From Rozella allomycis CSF55 (taxonomy: Eukaryota; Rozellomycota): a stretch of 64,000 nt of DNA. The position numbers and the translations under genes are program-made. The notes below the pieces were generated by a model that searched no databases, was not told where the DNA came from, and saw only the letters and a list, made by a program, of their open reading frames with translations. The DNA is taken from positions 1 to 64,000 of the forward strand of contig KE560384.1 of assembly GCA_000442015.1 (NCBI GenBank). The letters are read 5' to 3'. Shown here piece after piece: positions 43,938 through 55,785 of the stretch; position 1 is the first letter of the stretch, and each line of letters opens with the position of its first letter.

Positions 43938-44599
43938 ATGCCTTTGAAGATTCTTCCTAAGAAAACGTAACATATAGTATAAATAGTTATAAGATTTCAT
44001 GTTCAAAAACCAGAAAATCTTGAAAAAGTTAGACATGATGAAGAGGAACACAGAATAATGGAAGAAAGGAAGCTAATGCGCAGGGAGCAAAATGAAAGAG
44101 AATTCCGTCTAGAGCTTATGAGGAAGAAAATGAAAAGTGAAGATGCTTTCGATGAAACACCCAGACCTTTTAGTATTCTGGATGCGCCGATAGTTTCTGC
44201 AATAGAAACGAGCACGGAGAAAATGATTAGAGATAGAAAGAAGGAAATGCATTCACTGAAAACAAAGTTAAAGGATAAACATGGTACCTTAATATATTTA
44301 ATTTCTCTTTAGTTGAAAAGCCTTGGTACACGACCAATTTTGAGAATTCTCAGGAGACCCCATCCCTATCAACATCCCAGGCAAAAAGGCTTCATGAAGA
44401 AGATCCATTGACGGCATTTAAAAAATCAAAAATGAGTCCAGGAGAAAAGCCAGCCAATAGCACAAAAAGAATTGTTTCTAGCTCCACCACTATGGATAAA
44501 TTACGGCGGGAACGTTTTGAAAGGGAGAGGCGAGAGAGACAAAGAAGCTTAAACATTCTCGCCTCAAGAAATCGTTCAATACATGGAAAAGAACGTTGA
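43938..44599 (+). CDS. LENG1/CIR_N-domain protein
   Basis: Three exons (introns of 27 and 29 nt) encode 201 residues. The start MPLKILPKKTFHVQKPENLE followed by VRHDEEEHR matches the CIR_N domain of LENG1 ([20 protein letters not shown]). The middle has EKPWYTTNF (LENG1: PPWYQLP) and the end is DKLRRERFERERRERQRSLN, then a ...QLRAERLRRE-like run. LENG1 and its yeast relative Cwc-type proteins associate with the spliceosome. The family is identified from these three blocks. Confidence 0.82.
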
Positions 44600-44622
44600 T
44601 AAGTTTTGAAATAAATTTAATT

Positions 44623-45105
44623 TTATTCTGCTCCTTCTGTTGCTGCAGTTAACTCTACAAGCAATTGCCAATCACTTGGATTGTCCAGGTTTACCGATTG
44701 TTTAAGTGCAGCTATGGCTTCTTGTTTTCCTGAAATATTTATTCAATATTTTTACTATTTAACGCGATGCATGCCCTGGCAATTATTTGATAAGCATTAT
44801 ACTAAATACTTTTGATTTTAACCATTTACATTAAGAGGGTCCAATTCAACACTCTTCTGTAAGCAATCAATCGCGCGAAGAAATTCCTTTTTATTGTAAA
44901 ATGCCACTCCGCATCTAAACCACCCGACTGAATTTCTTGGAATTGACCCAACCCTTAATAATAGCCATTCTTCAACTGGGAGATTTTTATCATCAATTTC
45001 TTTTATTTGTTCATTTATTGCTTCATTATCAGCTTATTTTGATCAAAATTATATTTTACCATGAGTGTCTGCAATCATTGTGGGCATGTCAATGTGGCTT
45101 ACCAT
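44623..45105 (-). CDS. Small TPR protein
   Basis: Four exons (introns of 27, 28 and 26 nt) encode 133 residues. There are two or three tetratricopeptide units: SVGWFRCGVAFYNKKEFLRA with IDCLQKSVELDPLN, then YNAYQIIARACIALNRKQEA with IAALKQSVNLDNPS. TPRs are protein-docking modules. Nothing else identifies a family. Its first exon overlaps, on the other strand, the tentative first exon of the membrane protein at 45092, so one of the two starts may be wrong. Confidence 0.65.
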
Positions 45106-45782
45106 CTTTGTGTAAGAAAAATACATGAAGCAAGAAGATATCGCCAAAGAAATGCTGGTAGCTTCAAAGACAGTGTATTTATTAACATAGTTTTAGATTT
45201 AGATCAATAATTTACACAGATTTTGATGCATTTACACTTTTCATTGTGTGCGTGCTCTGCCTGAAAAATAGATTTTGGTTTCCTGTTTTTATATTCTCAT
45301 TCTTTGAAACTATACAATATATTTTCATCAGATTCAATTGGCCGTTAAGGTCATTCATATATTCCTTCAGTACTATTATATTCCTTAGTTTCTTTTTTGA
45401 AGCAAATGTGTGTATATTTTTTAGTGATTCCATTATTGCACGACTTTTTTGGATTACATATTTAGTTAGAAACTTGAACAAAAGGGTATTGCTATTCTGG
45501 GAATGTCAACAAATCATTGGGGCGAGAATTAAAGGAATAGATTTCATATTAGTTCTAATAGCCACTTTTCACATCTGTTTTTATGAATTCTATCCTATAT
45601 CTGCCTTGTTCTATGGCTTATTGGTGTATGGTATTCAAAAGCCCTTTATGGAAATGTAATTAATATTTATATTAAAATACAGTATTCGCCACGTAGTTTG
45701 GAAAGAAGAGCCTTTAAAGGGTGGAGTAATAAAGGTTGATATTTTTGGTGTGCCATATTTGGTACTAATAGACAATAAATAA
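45092..45782 (+). CDS. Small polytopic membrane protein, unknown
   Basis: About 196 residues, mostly hydrophobic, with four or five predicted membrane spans (FTLFIVCVLCL, FPVFIFSFFETIQYIFI, SFIYSFSTIIFLSFFF, FILVLIATFHICFY, ISALFYGLLVYGI). The tail is soluble (VWKEEPLKGGVIKVDIFG). The last intron (27 nt) is clear. The 5' part (26-nt and about 47-nt introns) is tentative. I cannot place it in a family; an ER or nuclear membrane protein would fit. Confidence 0.45.
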
Positions 45783-45850
45783 TTTGAAATTTGAATTAAT
45801 TTAATTAAAGACCCCATTGTTTACATGAAGATTTAAGGTTAGATTAAAGG

Positions 45851-47557
45851 ATGTTTGTAACTGAGCCACACAGAATGGGATGCCGAATTTCAACTCTTAA
45901 AAATAATGACATACAGCGCTCAAGAACAAAGAGCAAATCTTCAGTATCTCTAGTTGAATCCATTACAGAAATATTTATTACAGCAGCGGAGGAAAAGTCT
46001 TTTATGCTAGTCGTTGATTCATTATCAAAGCAAAATGATTGTATTTCACTTTCTTCTTTCACAGTAAGTGATAGCTTTATAATTTTATCACAGGAATATT
46101 TGGAACTGAACCCAGAGTTTTCTAAGCTTATGTATAAAATGATGGCCACAGAAGACTTAAATCTGAGAGCGCAAGATATGCTTTCATTTTTAAATTGCCT
46201 TTTTGATATGTTTTGGACTCCTACATCGCCCAAAATGACGTCAACAGTATCATTACACTCTCCAAACGGAAGTCAACCATTGCCAGCCACACAAAAGAGG
46301 ATTGCAAGACGTTCCTTGTCTTTTTCTAGACATTATAGATATGATAGGAGATCGATGCTTAGTTACATTCTCATGTCCAGTTTTTATGATGCAAGTAATA
46401 GTTACTGGAAGAATGAAAAACCTCGCCTTACCAACGAATTTGAATTTGAACTTATGGATGATATCATTATTACTAAAAAGCAGGTAGTTTTTCTGTTGTC
46501 TGTTGTTGCCGATGTCGCTCTGCGCGATTATAGCATGGTCAATAACCTTAAAGCCGCCAAATCATTTGACCAGGGTCATTTGAATGAATTGATTGAAAAT
46601 ATATTTTTAGAAACGTCTAGCAAATCAGAAATTAAGTTTAGAGATTTGTATGAATGGTTTGACAAAAACAGCCCACAATTTTTTAACCCTCTCGATGTTC
46701 ACATATACACAAAGTTTTTCTGTAATTCGGAAGAGGCAGTTAAGGGATACCGTGGACCTTTATCAGTGATTCCTTGCGTAGATGGCATGTCCTCATTTTT
46801 AACGGCAGAAGAGGTTTGCATGATATCAACGGCGCTTCCAGTCAGTTATTTGTTTAAGCATCACAAAACTGTCCCAGCTCAAAGATCCATGCTCCACCCT
46901 CAATGGAAAAAGATATTTAGTTCCCATGATTACGGCCATTCAATTAAGCAGTTTGAGTTCTATTGTGTAGATTATCCAGCACCATCTATTCTGTTCATTC
47001 ACGCAGAGGATCGTAAGACAAAAGAAGCCATGATAGTGGGTGCATACATAAATCAACCATGGAAATCTAGAAGGCTTTATTGGGGAGATAGAGAATGCTT
47101 CGTTTTTGAACTCTCTCCGCACTTTGAGATTCTTCACACAAAGCCGATGGGTGAAACTAACTACGTTTCATTCAGCTATCAAAATGGTAACAATGTTTAT
47201 CGCGTTTAAATAGGAATCGGGTTCGGCGGTTCTGAAAAGGACGGCTTTATGTTTTCTATTGAAAATACATTAATGAATGGCGCTTTCTTATCTTCTAAAG
47301 GTAATACATACCATGCTAGTAGGCACCGTATCTTCCATGTGGACTTGGATATTATTTGCGTGGAAGTTTATGGACTAGGTGGACCAGATGCCTTTGATCG
47401 TTGGAAGAAAGAAAAGCATTACAATGAAATTCATGCTGAAAATCGAAGAAATGTGAATGTTAAACAAGATGTGGAAGTTGAGAAAGTGTTACTGGAAATG
47501 ATGGGAACTCACGAGTTTCAAGAAAAGCCAAGAATAAATGACTTTACAACTCAATAA
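45851..47557 (+). CDS. RTC5: TLDc-domain protein, Rtc5/MEAK7 type
   Basis: Two exons (27-nt intron near 47190) encode 551-559 residues. The second Met gives MGCRIS, an N-myristoylation (and Cys palmitoylation) motif as in MEAK7 and Rtc5, so translation probably starts at 45875. A helical middle part precedes the TLDc domain: APSILFIHAEDRKTKEAMIV, AYINQPWKSRRLYWGDRECF, GIGFGGSEKDGFMFSIEN and VDLDIICVEVYGLGGPDAF. The tail DVEVEKVLLEMMG matches Rtc5. Members act at the vacuole/lysosome, in TOR signalling and V-ATPase regulation. Confidence 0.82.
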
Positions 47558-47692
47558 AGGAATTTCAAATTCAGGCTAATACATATTTATTAGAAAGTAC
47601 AGTTATTAAATTGCAGATGAATCTATTCAAATTTCAAAACAAAAAATATAATACTAAACGAATTAGTGATCGGATGACGGATCGTACTATCG

Positions 47693-49149
47693 ATGTGCTT
47701 TTTGCTAATTAAATCTCCCTGTCCTTATGAAAATCTTATAAATTTCGCATTTTCTGTATATGCAATTTGGGGAATTCTTCTTGATGGAATTAATAAGTTA
47801 TCTGTGCATCTTTTTTCTAAAAACTATGCGTGGGTATGAATCAAAATATTCTAGGTACTACTATTTTTTTTCATACTCTTGAAATAACCAAAGGGGGAAT
47901 CAGCATATTTTTGGCCTGATATTGATGAATTTGTTACAAAGTACTTTTATTCAAATCTAAAAAAAGAAAATATCTTATTTAGCAGCGTCAAGCTTTATTT
48001 TTTGCTCTGTCTACTTTGCATACAGTTTCCAATTTGGTCACTATTCGTTGTTCCATTTGTTTTCTCCGTTTTAAAAACTCCAAGCTTTATAGACTTCACT
48101 TTCTTTGCTGTATTTTTTGGTTTTTTCTTCTTTGCGTGCGCAAAGTCATTCACATTGCTAGAATCATTTGTGTTAACGTTTGTATGCATTAGTGCGATTC
48201 GCAGTGACATCTTTCAGAATATCAATTATATTGCATTATATATATTTGCATTGTACTCCTTCAGTATTATTTTCCATCGATTATTCCATTTAAGCACCGA
48301 TTTCTTGCGACTTGTCTTTTTCATAGTTTCAATGGCTTTCGCCTACCCAATGTTATTAGAAATATCAAAGTAAGGTGAGTGATAAAATCTTTAAAACAGC
48401 TTATTTAAGTACATATCAACCAAGGAAAAACTATTAGTTATCCTCTCTTGGTTAGCGATTGTTTTGAGTGGCATTTTGCTTTCTATGTATTCAATATACT
48501 CAAAGTGGTTGTTGACAATAACAAGAAAGATCTTTCATTTTTCAATGTGCGCGGTCTTTCTTATTGGCTACAGTCTTGACGTAATTAGCTAAAACTATAT
48601 ATTTAGTTCCAATTCATGAAAATTGCTATGAGTTGCATTATTTTACTATTTTTATTCATGGAATATTTCAGGATATCGAAGATATTCCCTGTTTTAAGCG
48701 ATCTGCTAGAAAAAGGATTAAGACCATTTACGAATCATGTTGATAGTGGGGCTATAATTTTCTCACACATTTCTCTCATTCTTGCATTTTGGTATCCTGC
48801 GTTTATTGGGTTCAATGATTCCACGATAACGGTATTTGCTGGTTTTCAAACAGTCGGTCTTTGTGATTCGATGGCATCAATTATAGGCAGCATCTTTGGT
48901 ACGACTAGATTTAAGAATAATCGAAAATCTATTGAAGGCTCTTTGGCCTTCTTTTCAGCTATGCTTCTGTCAACCATTGCTATTTCGCTTGTCACAAGGA
49001 CGAAATTGTATCTTGTAAACATTCTCATTAAAAGTATTATAACAAGTAAATATAAAAATCTATCAATAAAATTAGCAGCTGTTGAAGCATATCTTGAAGA
49101 AAACGACAATATAATTCTTCCATTAATCTCAATAAACTTTTCTTTATAA
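47693..49149 (+). CDS. SEC59: Dolichol kinase
   Basis: About 446 residues in four exons, with many membrane spans. Conserved CTP-binding blocks are present: TRKIFHFSMCAVFLIGYS, FLFMEYFRISKIFP, RPFTNHVDSGAIIFSHI, GLCDSMASIIGSIFGTTRFK and KSIEGSLAFF, then LEENDNIILPL near the end. This is the DOLK/Sec59 pattern; the enzyme makes dolichyl phosphate for N-glycosylation, O-mannosylation and GPI anchors at the ER. The first intron (47834-47893, 60 nt) contains an internal AG|GT. A 27-nt stopless stretch near 49010-49036 could be one more intron. Confidence 0.85.
47834..47893 (+). other. 60-nt composite intron with internal AG|GT in dolichol kinase
   Basis: The intron between YAW and GESAYFWPD contains AG|GT at 47854/47855, dividing it into 21 and 39 bases. 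The pieces are not of normal unit size, unlike the four clean doublets, but the internal junction is of the same kind. Confidence 0.5.
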
Positions 49150-49418
49150 ACTATTAAGCATCCTAAGTGAAACACCTCGAAGTCGGCTAGAATTTTTCTT
49201 ATCACTGCTTGCAAAAAATGAAAATCCATGATATATGCAATTAATTTCCTTCAATCGTCATAAAACTGTTAAAGAAACAGTAAATAATTGTCAATTGCGC
49301 GCTAAACGCTTTTTCGTGAGATCTTCCGTTCCAAAAGAAACAAGTAGTTTGAATGCAGAGAAGGAATACGTTGAAAAATCCCCGAAAAAATCGCGATGAG
49401 GAAAAGATTGGATAAAAA

Positions 49419-49500
49419 CGACACAGGAGAGATTCGAACTCTCGCTCCCAGAGGGAATTGGCTTAGCAGGCCAACGCAATAGCCACTATGCGACTGTGTC
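49419..49500 (-). tRNA. tRNA-Ser (anticodon GCU)
   Basis: Read on the minus strand, the acceptor stem is GACACAG / CTGTGTC (seven pairs). The anticodon stem-loop TTGGC-CTGCTAA-GCCAA gives anticodon GCT, reading serine AGC/AGU. The long variable arm (TTCCCTCTGGGAG region) is typical of serine tRNAs. The T arm is GAGAG-TTCGAAT-CTCTC. No intron is present. A run of five T follows directly (49414-49418 on the plus strand reads AAAAA) as a Pol III terminator. Confidence 0.93.
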
Positions 49501-49778
49501 TCCTGTTCAAGGACAGGTTGTAAAATTCTTGGAGGCATATCAAATATGAAACGTATTGTATCAATTATGAAATAGGATTTCTTATTGAGGTTTCATATAT
49601 TGACTTAGTTCTCCTTGGGATATAGTTGTTTGGCATTGCTAATGACTTAATCTATATTGTTTTCGTGTGGGGCACTAAGTGTAAGCCATTACGAAAATGC
49701 GACATTGATAACTTTATTTGCGGATTTTGAAAGACTAAAATTACACAATTTCAAAAACATAAATCTGAAAATTTTGAG

Positions 49779-52700
49779 ATGAGTGCAACTCTTTGGATAC
49801 ACGACGATAATTTTTCTTCAAGAACAGTTTTGCATAATATTTTACAGCTATCACCAGGTGACGTTATAGAACTTGAGTTTGAGGATATAAATCAGGAAAA
49901 AATGTACCTAAAAATTGAACAGTCCAAGACTGATCAAATCAAAACTTCAAATTCGGTGATATCTCTACATAAAAGAATAGCAGATTTATTTAACATTAAT
50001 TCCCGACGAGAAATATTTTTTAAAAAGGTGAATGTCAATAGTGAAACTGAGATAGATTGATAGAAATGAAATTCGGGTTGATTTTGTCGAATTGAGCTTC
50101 AGGGATCATTATATCTCTCGTAAAGGACTGTGGCAGCTGCAAAAATATCTCCAAGGGAAATTAGTGTATGACAAGATGAATGTAGATTACGAGTCCTTGT
50201 CAAGAGGGATGATAACAACAATTGAATCGCATAAAGGAAATGTAAGTCCACTGCTAGTATATAATAATTAGAAAAGGAGTGGATTTATAGATTCCAAGAC
50301 AAAGTTTGTATTTCGATCTGAATCAGCGAAATTCGTTATATTTCTCGAAATGTCGAGAGAATTGGAGATGTATGATGTGAATGGTTTGAATTATGCCTCT
50401 AAAATGTTGTATCATTTTTTGCCAGAGTTGTTTAACAGATGGAAGGAAATAAATGCTAATCATTTAGTAACTGTTGTATTGTGTGGAAGGTTGAATGGAA
50501 ATAAAAAGTACAAAGACATTTACAAGGTTGTTTTTGAATGGGAATCAACTTCAGATTGGAGTTCATTTTTGATGACAATAAGAACCGGGGTATTCCAATT
50601 TTGGGAGGAAGTTTTCACAAGGAAAATAATTGAGGGGTCTTTGTATATTGATTATGAAATATCTTCTACAATAAATGGATGTATTTTGGAAGCTACTAAT
50701 TTAGCATTAAATATTTATGATAAGCATTACATTGACAGAGATTTCTCAAAGACTGGACTTTCAATAGTTTATGTGACAGCAGGAAATGGGTATTTTGAAG
50801 TTGAAAGAGATTTGTTTGCGATAACAAAGAGAAGATTGGTTGATGCGGGCATTGGCCTTGATGTCGTTTGTTTAGCAAAGACACCCTTGTTCACTCCGCC
50901 ATTGTTTAAGATAAATCTAAACGACGGCAGATTTAATTATGCGATTCCTCACTGGATTGATTGTAGTTTTTACGATCAAAATAAATTAAAGAATGATTTT
51001 AGATATTCTTTGGATCAATTAGAGGAGTACATTCAGGGCGATGAAGACGATTCAGACTTATTGAATAAAATACCAACATTGGAATCAACTTATGTGGAAA
51101 ATGTAGAAAAGAACAAGGCTTTTATAAATAACTCTCAGGATACAAAGGAAATAGATTATGACTTATTTGATGAACTTTTATTTAAAGAAAACAACGTTAG
51201 AACCCCTGCATTTTCCATTCATGAAATTTCCTTTAAATCTAAACGAACTTTTCTTTCTGAAATCGATGAAATTTCTTCAAATCTATCTCAAACATCTCCA
51301 TCATACAATTCCATTAGTAAAGCGGTTCCGATAAACTCTCTTGGGAGAATTGTTAGTTATAATTTACAATTTAGTTCACCAGAAAGTCCCTCGAAAAGTC
51401 CCATGAAGAGATTTCTTGTTAATCCAATGAATCCAACGCCTGTTAATAAAACGATGAGTTCTTATCGTCGACGATGGCAATTTGCGTTTCCTCAAAGCAT
51501 TGATCCCAGAAATTCAATCTCTGTAACTAAATGGAAATCGTTAACTAAACCGGCGTGCTTTCCATTGACTACTGATTTCTTGCCCAGCATTGATCAATTA
51601 AGTGATGAGTACAAGGAATATACTTACACAATATATCCAAATGATGAAAATATATTTCTTTCTGGTTACAGAACATCAATTTCAAATTTATTGGAAGAGC
51701 TTGTTGGCCAAAGGTTATCACAAGGGTTTCAATTGATTGAAAAGTTTTATGAAAATTCAGAAGAGAGAAACTCTTCAACCCCCACATTAGGAATATCAAA
51801 AATTATTGACGATGGACAGTGGCATACATATTTTGTTAGTTTGGGTGATCAAGTCCACCAATTGAGTTTGAATGGTGGCGAAAACATTGAAGTTAAAAGA
51901 TTTGTAAAAAAGAATAAAAAAGTGTACGGCAATCAAATTTACGAGTTTAATATTTTGTATAATAACCGTGCATTTCATGAGGAACGATGCGTTAATTTCA
52001 GTCAACCATCCATCACCAACTACAATTGGAATTATCTCGATCATTTAATAGCTGGATATCACAATGACTTAACAGAAACATTGAAATATTGGAGGTCTAG
52101 ATTTATACTAATTCCGCTGGCTGCTCTGCCACATTCCTTGCTAGGAAGAGAATCATTAAATGATGAAGAATTGCGATTAAATGGATTTTTCAAGTTTATT
52201 CAGATATTTAAAAAATATAAAATAAACAATGAGCAAACTAAATCACTGGCCCAGGCTAAAAATTTTGAAATTCTTGCTGACCTGGGTATTGCAATTTCAA
52301 CTTTTCGTTTATCTGCTTATGTGTCTTCTGAGAGTGGAACTTTGGAATCTCAAAATTTTAATGATTTTAATGAAAGCGTCACTAAAGATATTACTGTACA
52401 CGAAGTAGCTTCTTTGATGCAACATCCAACCCTTGGGGTCTCAATTAAGGATAGGCGATGGCATTGGTGGCTACACAAGCGAGTTTTCACGGGTTCTGAA
52501 TTTATTGACTGGGCTTTAAAATCTTTCAAAGATATATCCACTCGTGAGGAGGCTTTGGCTTATGGAAATGTCTTGATTGAAAAGGGATTGTTTGAACATG
52601 TTAGTCAATCACATTTATTAATTGATGGTCACAACTTTTATCGATTAAACCATGAATTTGATCAGGTAGCTTTTAACTCTACTCTAATCCAGGGATCGCA

Positions 52701-53604
52701 AGACAAGGAAAAAGGTGACAGGGGTGTAGTTCGTTGGTTCAATAAATTCGTTTCTTCTAAATCCAGAATGGAGAATGAAACTCAAAGACGAAAAATAGTG
52801 TGTTCTAGGAAAATATTTATTGATATTGATCCACTGAAAAAGACTAATAGAATGGAATGGGCAGTTTTGCATTATGACGCGGCTCATAATCCAAAAATTT
52901 GTTATCACTTTACGTTGAATTGGCTTGTGTGCACAGCAAAACTAATGGAAGATATGATCAAATCAATGACTCAAAAGGCATATCAGTGTGGATTTGCACT
53001 TGTTGAAGCTCCAGCTGAGTCAATCCAACAAACTAACAACAGAAATCCGTTCCATGCCCCTCTACAAATAAAATTGAGTTGTGCACCTCCATCATACAAA
53101 GAAATTAGCGCCAAAATAAATTTGAAAATCCCACCAACATACTTTGAAGAAGAATTAGTAAAGAAATTTGACTTTATACTCGACTTGGAAGCGGATGAAA
53201 GATTTCCTACTCAAGTTGAACGTATCTTTTCGTATGAAAGATCTCCCGTTGAATACACGCAGTATGTTCACAGATCAGGTGAAGTTTTTGTTCAATTGGT
53301 AGGAAACGGCCAGCCAATTTTGTGGACCGAAAATCGATTATTTATTTCAAAGCAAAAAACTAAACCAAAATGCGCCAATCTCTTCAACGAACTTTCTGAA
53401 TTTTGCAGCAATCAATCTGCACTGACTGAATTTTGGAATGAAAGAGTTAAAATTCTTATTTCTGACGCAGGCTTTGATATTCTGTTGGATGAAGTTGCTG
53501 TGGAAGATCAAACTGACACGGATGGATCTCTGAAACGACGATCTTCGCTAAGCTTTAGAAAGGCATCAAACAGAGAAAACGTTATTCATATCTTTAATAA
53601 ATAA
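49779..53604 (+). CDS. IML1: Iml1/DEPDC5, GAP subunit of the SEACIT/GATOR1 complex
   Basis: Three exons (introns of 28 and 30 nt near 50028 and 50240) encode 1255 residues. The N-terminal IML1 region has LSPGDVIELEF, FVELSFRDHYISRKGLWQLQ and FVFRSESAKFVIFLEMSREL. A middle segment with DEYKEYTYTIYP and YNWNYLDHLIAGYH follows. The DEP domain (about residues 860-945) contains DRRWHWWLHKRVFTGSEFID and EALAYGNVLIEKGLFEHVS. The C-terminal lobe ends in KRRSSLSFRK. GATOR1 switches off Rag/Gtr GTPases when amino acids run short and so inhibits TORC1. The catalytic arginine actually lies in the Npr2/Nprl2 subunit. Confidence 0.92.
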
Positions 53605-53897
53605 ACTTATTTCGATATTTAACTCGAGTTGGTCTTTTGAATCAGCAAAAAGTCATTTGATCATCTGAGTCCTGCAATTTCATTAAACTAGACTCTGAGG
53701 TCCTTGATATCTTGCTTTACAGCATAAAGCTGGTCTATTAAATTTTAATGTCACATGCTTTTATACCATGGAAATTCTTAGTAGACATTGGAAATGATTT
53801 CTTTCTAAAACACAATTTGAATTGCATTGACATTGCGGGTTTCAAAGGTAGCGAAAACAATACAAATACTATTGCCAATTGATAGAAGAGAATTTAT
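53605..53897. other. Interval between convergent genes, nothing recognised
   Basis: About 290 bases between the 3' ends of Iml1 and isocitrate lyase. No open frame, repeat or RNA gene was recognised; it presumably holds both transcription ends. Confidence 0.5.
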
Positions 53898-55601
53898 TTA
53901 AAGTTTTGATACATGATAAAAGTCGGCTTCAGTGACACCAAGACCCATTGAAGATGTATTGACAATACCACCAGAAGCAGCTTTAATACAATCGTCATAA
54001 TAGTTTGCCCCAGACCAAGCTTGATGTGTTAAAGTTTCAATTTTATATTCTCTCTCCTTTCTTTGGATATCCTGAACATAAGCTAACATTCCCTTTGTTG
54101 AATAGTCTTTTGCAAATTTGTCAATTATCAATGAATTCGCATGAAATCCAGCCAAAGTGATAAACTGCCAAACATACCCAAGCTTGGCAAGATTGGGAAT
54201 GAACGATTGAATGTCTTCGTCGCTCAAACCAGCCTTGTCCCAATTAAATGAAGGCGACAAATTATATGCGAGGAATTTATTTGGAAATACTTTTTTAACT
54301 TGATCTGCAAATTGTTTTGCTTGATGGTAGTCTGGTTTGGCACTTTCCATCCAAAGCACATCACAATATGGCGCAAAAGCAATAGCCCTTGCAATGCAAT
54401 ATTCGGTACCACATTTCACTCTGTAAAGCCCTAAATTTACAAATTAATATCTAAGGTACCTTCAATAGTTCTTGGAGAGTCCCAGCACCAATAAACATCA
54501 ATTCCAAGAGATTTCGCAAACTCTCTGGCTTCATTGTGACTCATGCTCTTTGTTTTCTCATACCAATCGTGAATATCGTTTTCATTCGATCCACGAGTAT
54601 TTAAATGCGTTGCAACCAAGTCTCGATATAATATCAATCTTGCATCTTTTAACCATTTAGTTTGAAGATGTTCCAGTTCAATAGTACTCAAACCTTTCTG
54701 TAACCCCGCGAATAAAACATCAGCTAAAGGCTTCAAATCTGGATTTGAACTCCCAAGAATAAATGGATGATCTCTTTTATCAATATTGCTTTGTAGCAGG
54801 TTGGCAGCCTCAGCGTCAGTTCTAGCAATTAAAATAGTTTCAACTCCCATAACATCCATCTGAAGCCGCATAGCTTGCAATCTGTTAATATGTTCTTGCA
54901 TTGTAACAAGAACCTTTCCTACGTCCAATAAAGCAAGCGTAAGTACCTGCTAAATGCCCACATTTTTTGTATGATGAAAGCTGATCTTCCACATGAATTC
55001 CGGCTGCACCACTCTCCACAAACATCTTGGTTAACTTCATGTTTGCCGTTCTCCCACCGTGCCCTGTATCAGCGTCAGCAATAATTGGGGCCAAGTAGTC
55101 AACATAGTTATCAAACACCCTATCCGATTTTACATCTTTTGCTCTTTTTATTAATTCATGCATTTGCTTCTTATCATGAAAAACTTGAGCAGAAAATAAT
55201 TGATGTACCTTTAATGGTACAGTGTTCATGGGATAGTCCGCTAAATCTGGCCCGGGCTCATTAGAACTCGATGCAGTAGACGAACATTGCCAGCCTGAAA
55301 CGTAAATAGTATCAAGGTATTTCGCCTTTGAGTTTTTCGGCTAAAATATTACCATTTGCACAACTTGAATCGGATCAAGAGCCCCAAATGTAACAGAAGC
55401 CGTCCTGTTTCTTTGATGTTTTCTCAGCAAGTCCCAAAGTTTCTTGGCTTGGTCATTGGATACATACGATTGCCTAAGACTTCCTCGTAATGAAACAACT
55501 TGGTCGGCAGTATATGTTCTAAAGACATCCTTGAATCTTTCAGTCATCCACCATTTATTGACCCTTTCTACTTCTTGCTCAAATGATACTTGCAATTTCA
55601 T
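53898..55601 (-). CDS. ICL1: Isocitrate lyase, peroxisomal
   Basis: Four exons (introns of 27, 28 and 29 nt) encode 539 residues, the normal size. It cleaves isocitrate into glyoxylate and succinate in the glyoxylate cycle, letting cells grow on fats or C2 compounds. Visible motifs are [23 protein letters not shown], the catalytic signature [28 protein letters not shown] and QFITLAGFH. The C-terminus is VSKL; the final SKL is a peroxisomal targeting signal type 1. Metal-binding and catalytic residues appear intact. Confidence 0.95.
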
Positions 55602-55785
55602 GTCGTTGAGAATAAAGCTTTCAATGCGCCATAAAGGTTAAATTTATTGAAATTAACGTCAAATTAACACAATTAAATTAAGAAATTATTAGGCCCAATT
55701 AATTTGCTTTATTGCTAGAAAATTTGCGGGAACGTTTGTCACTTTCAGCATTTTGTGCTCTGTCATTTAAACTGCAACATATTGA

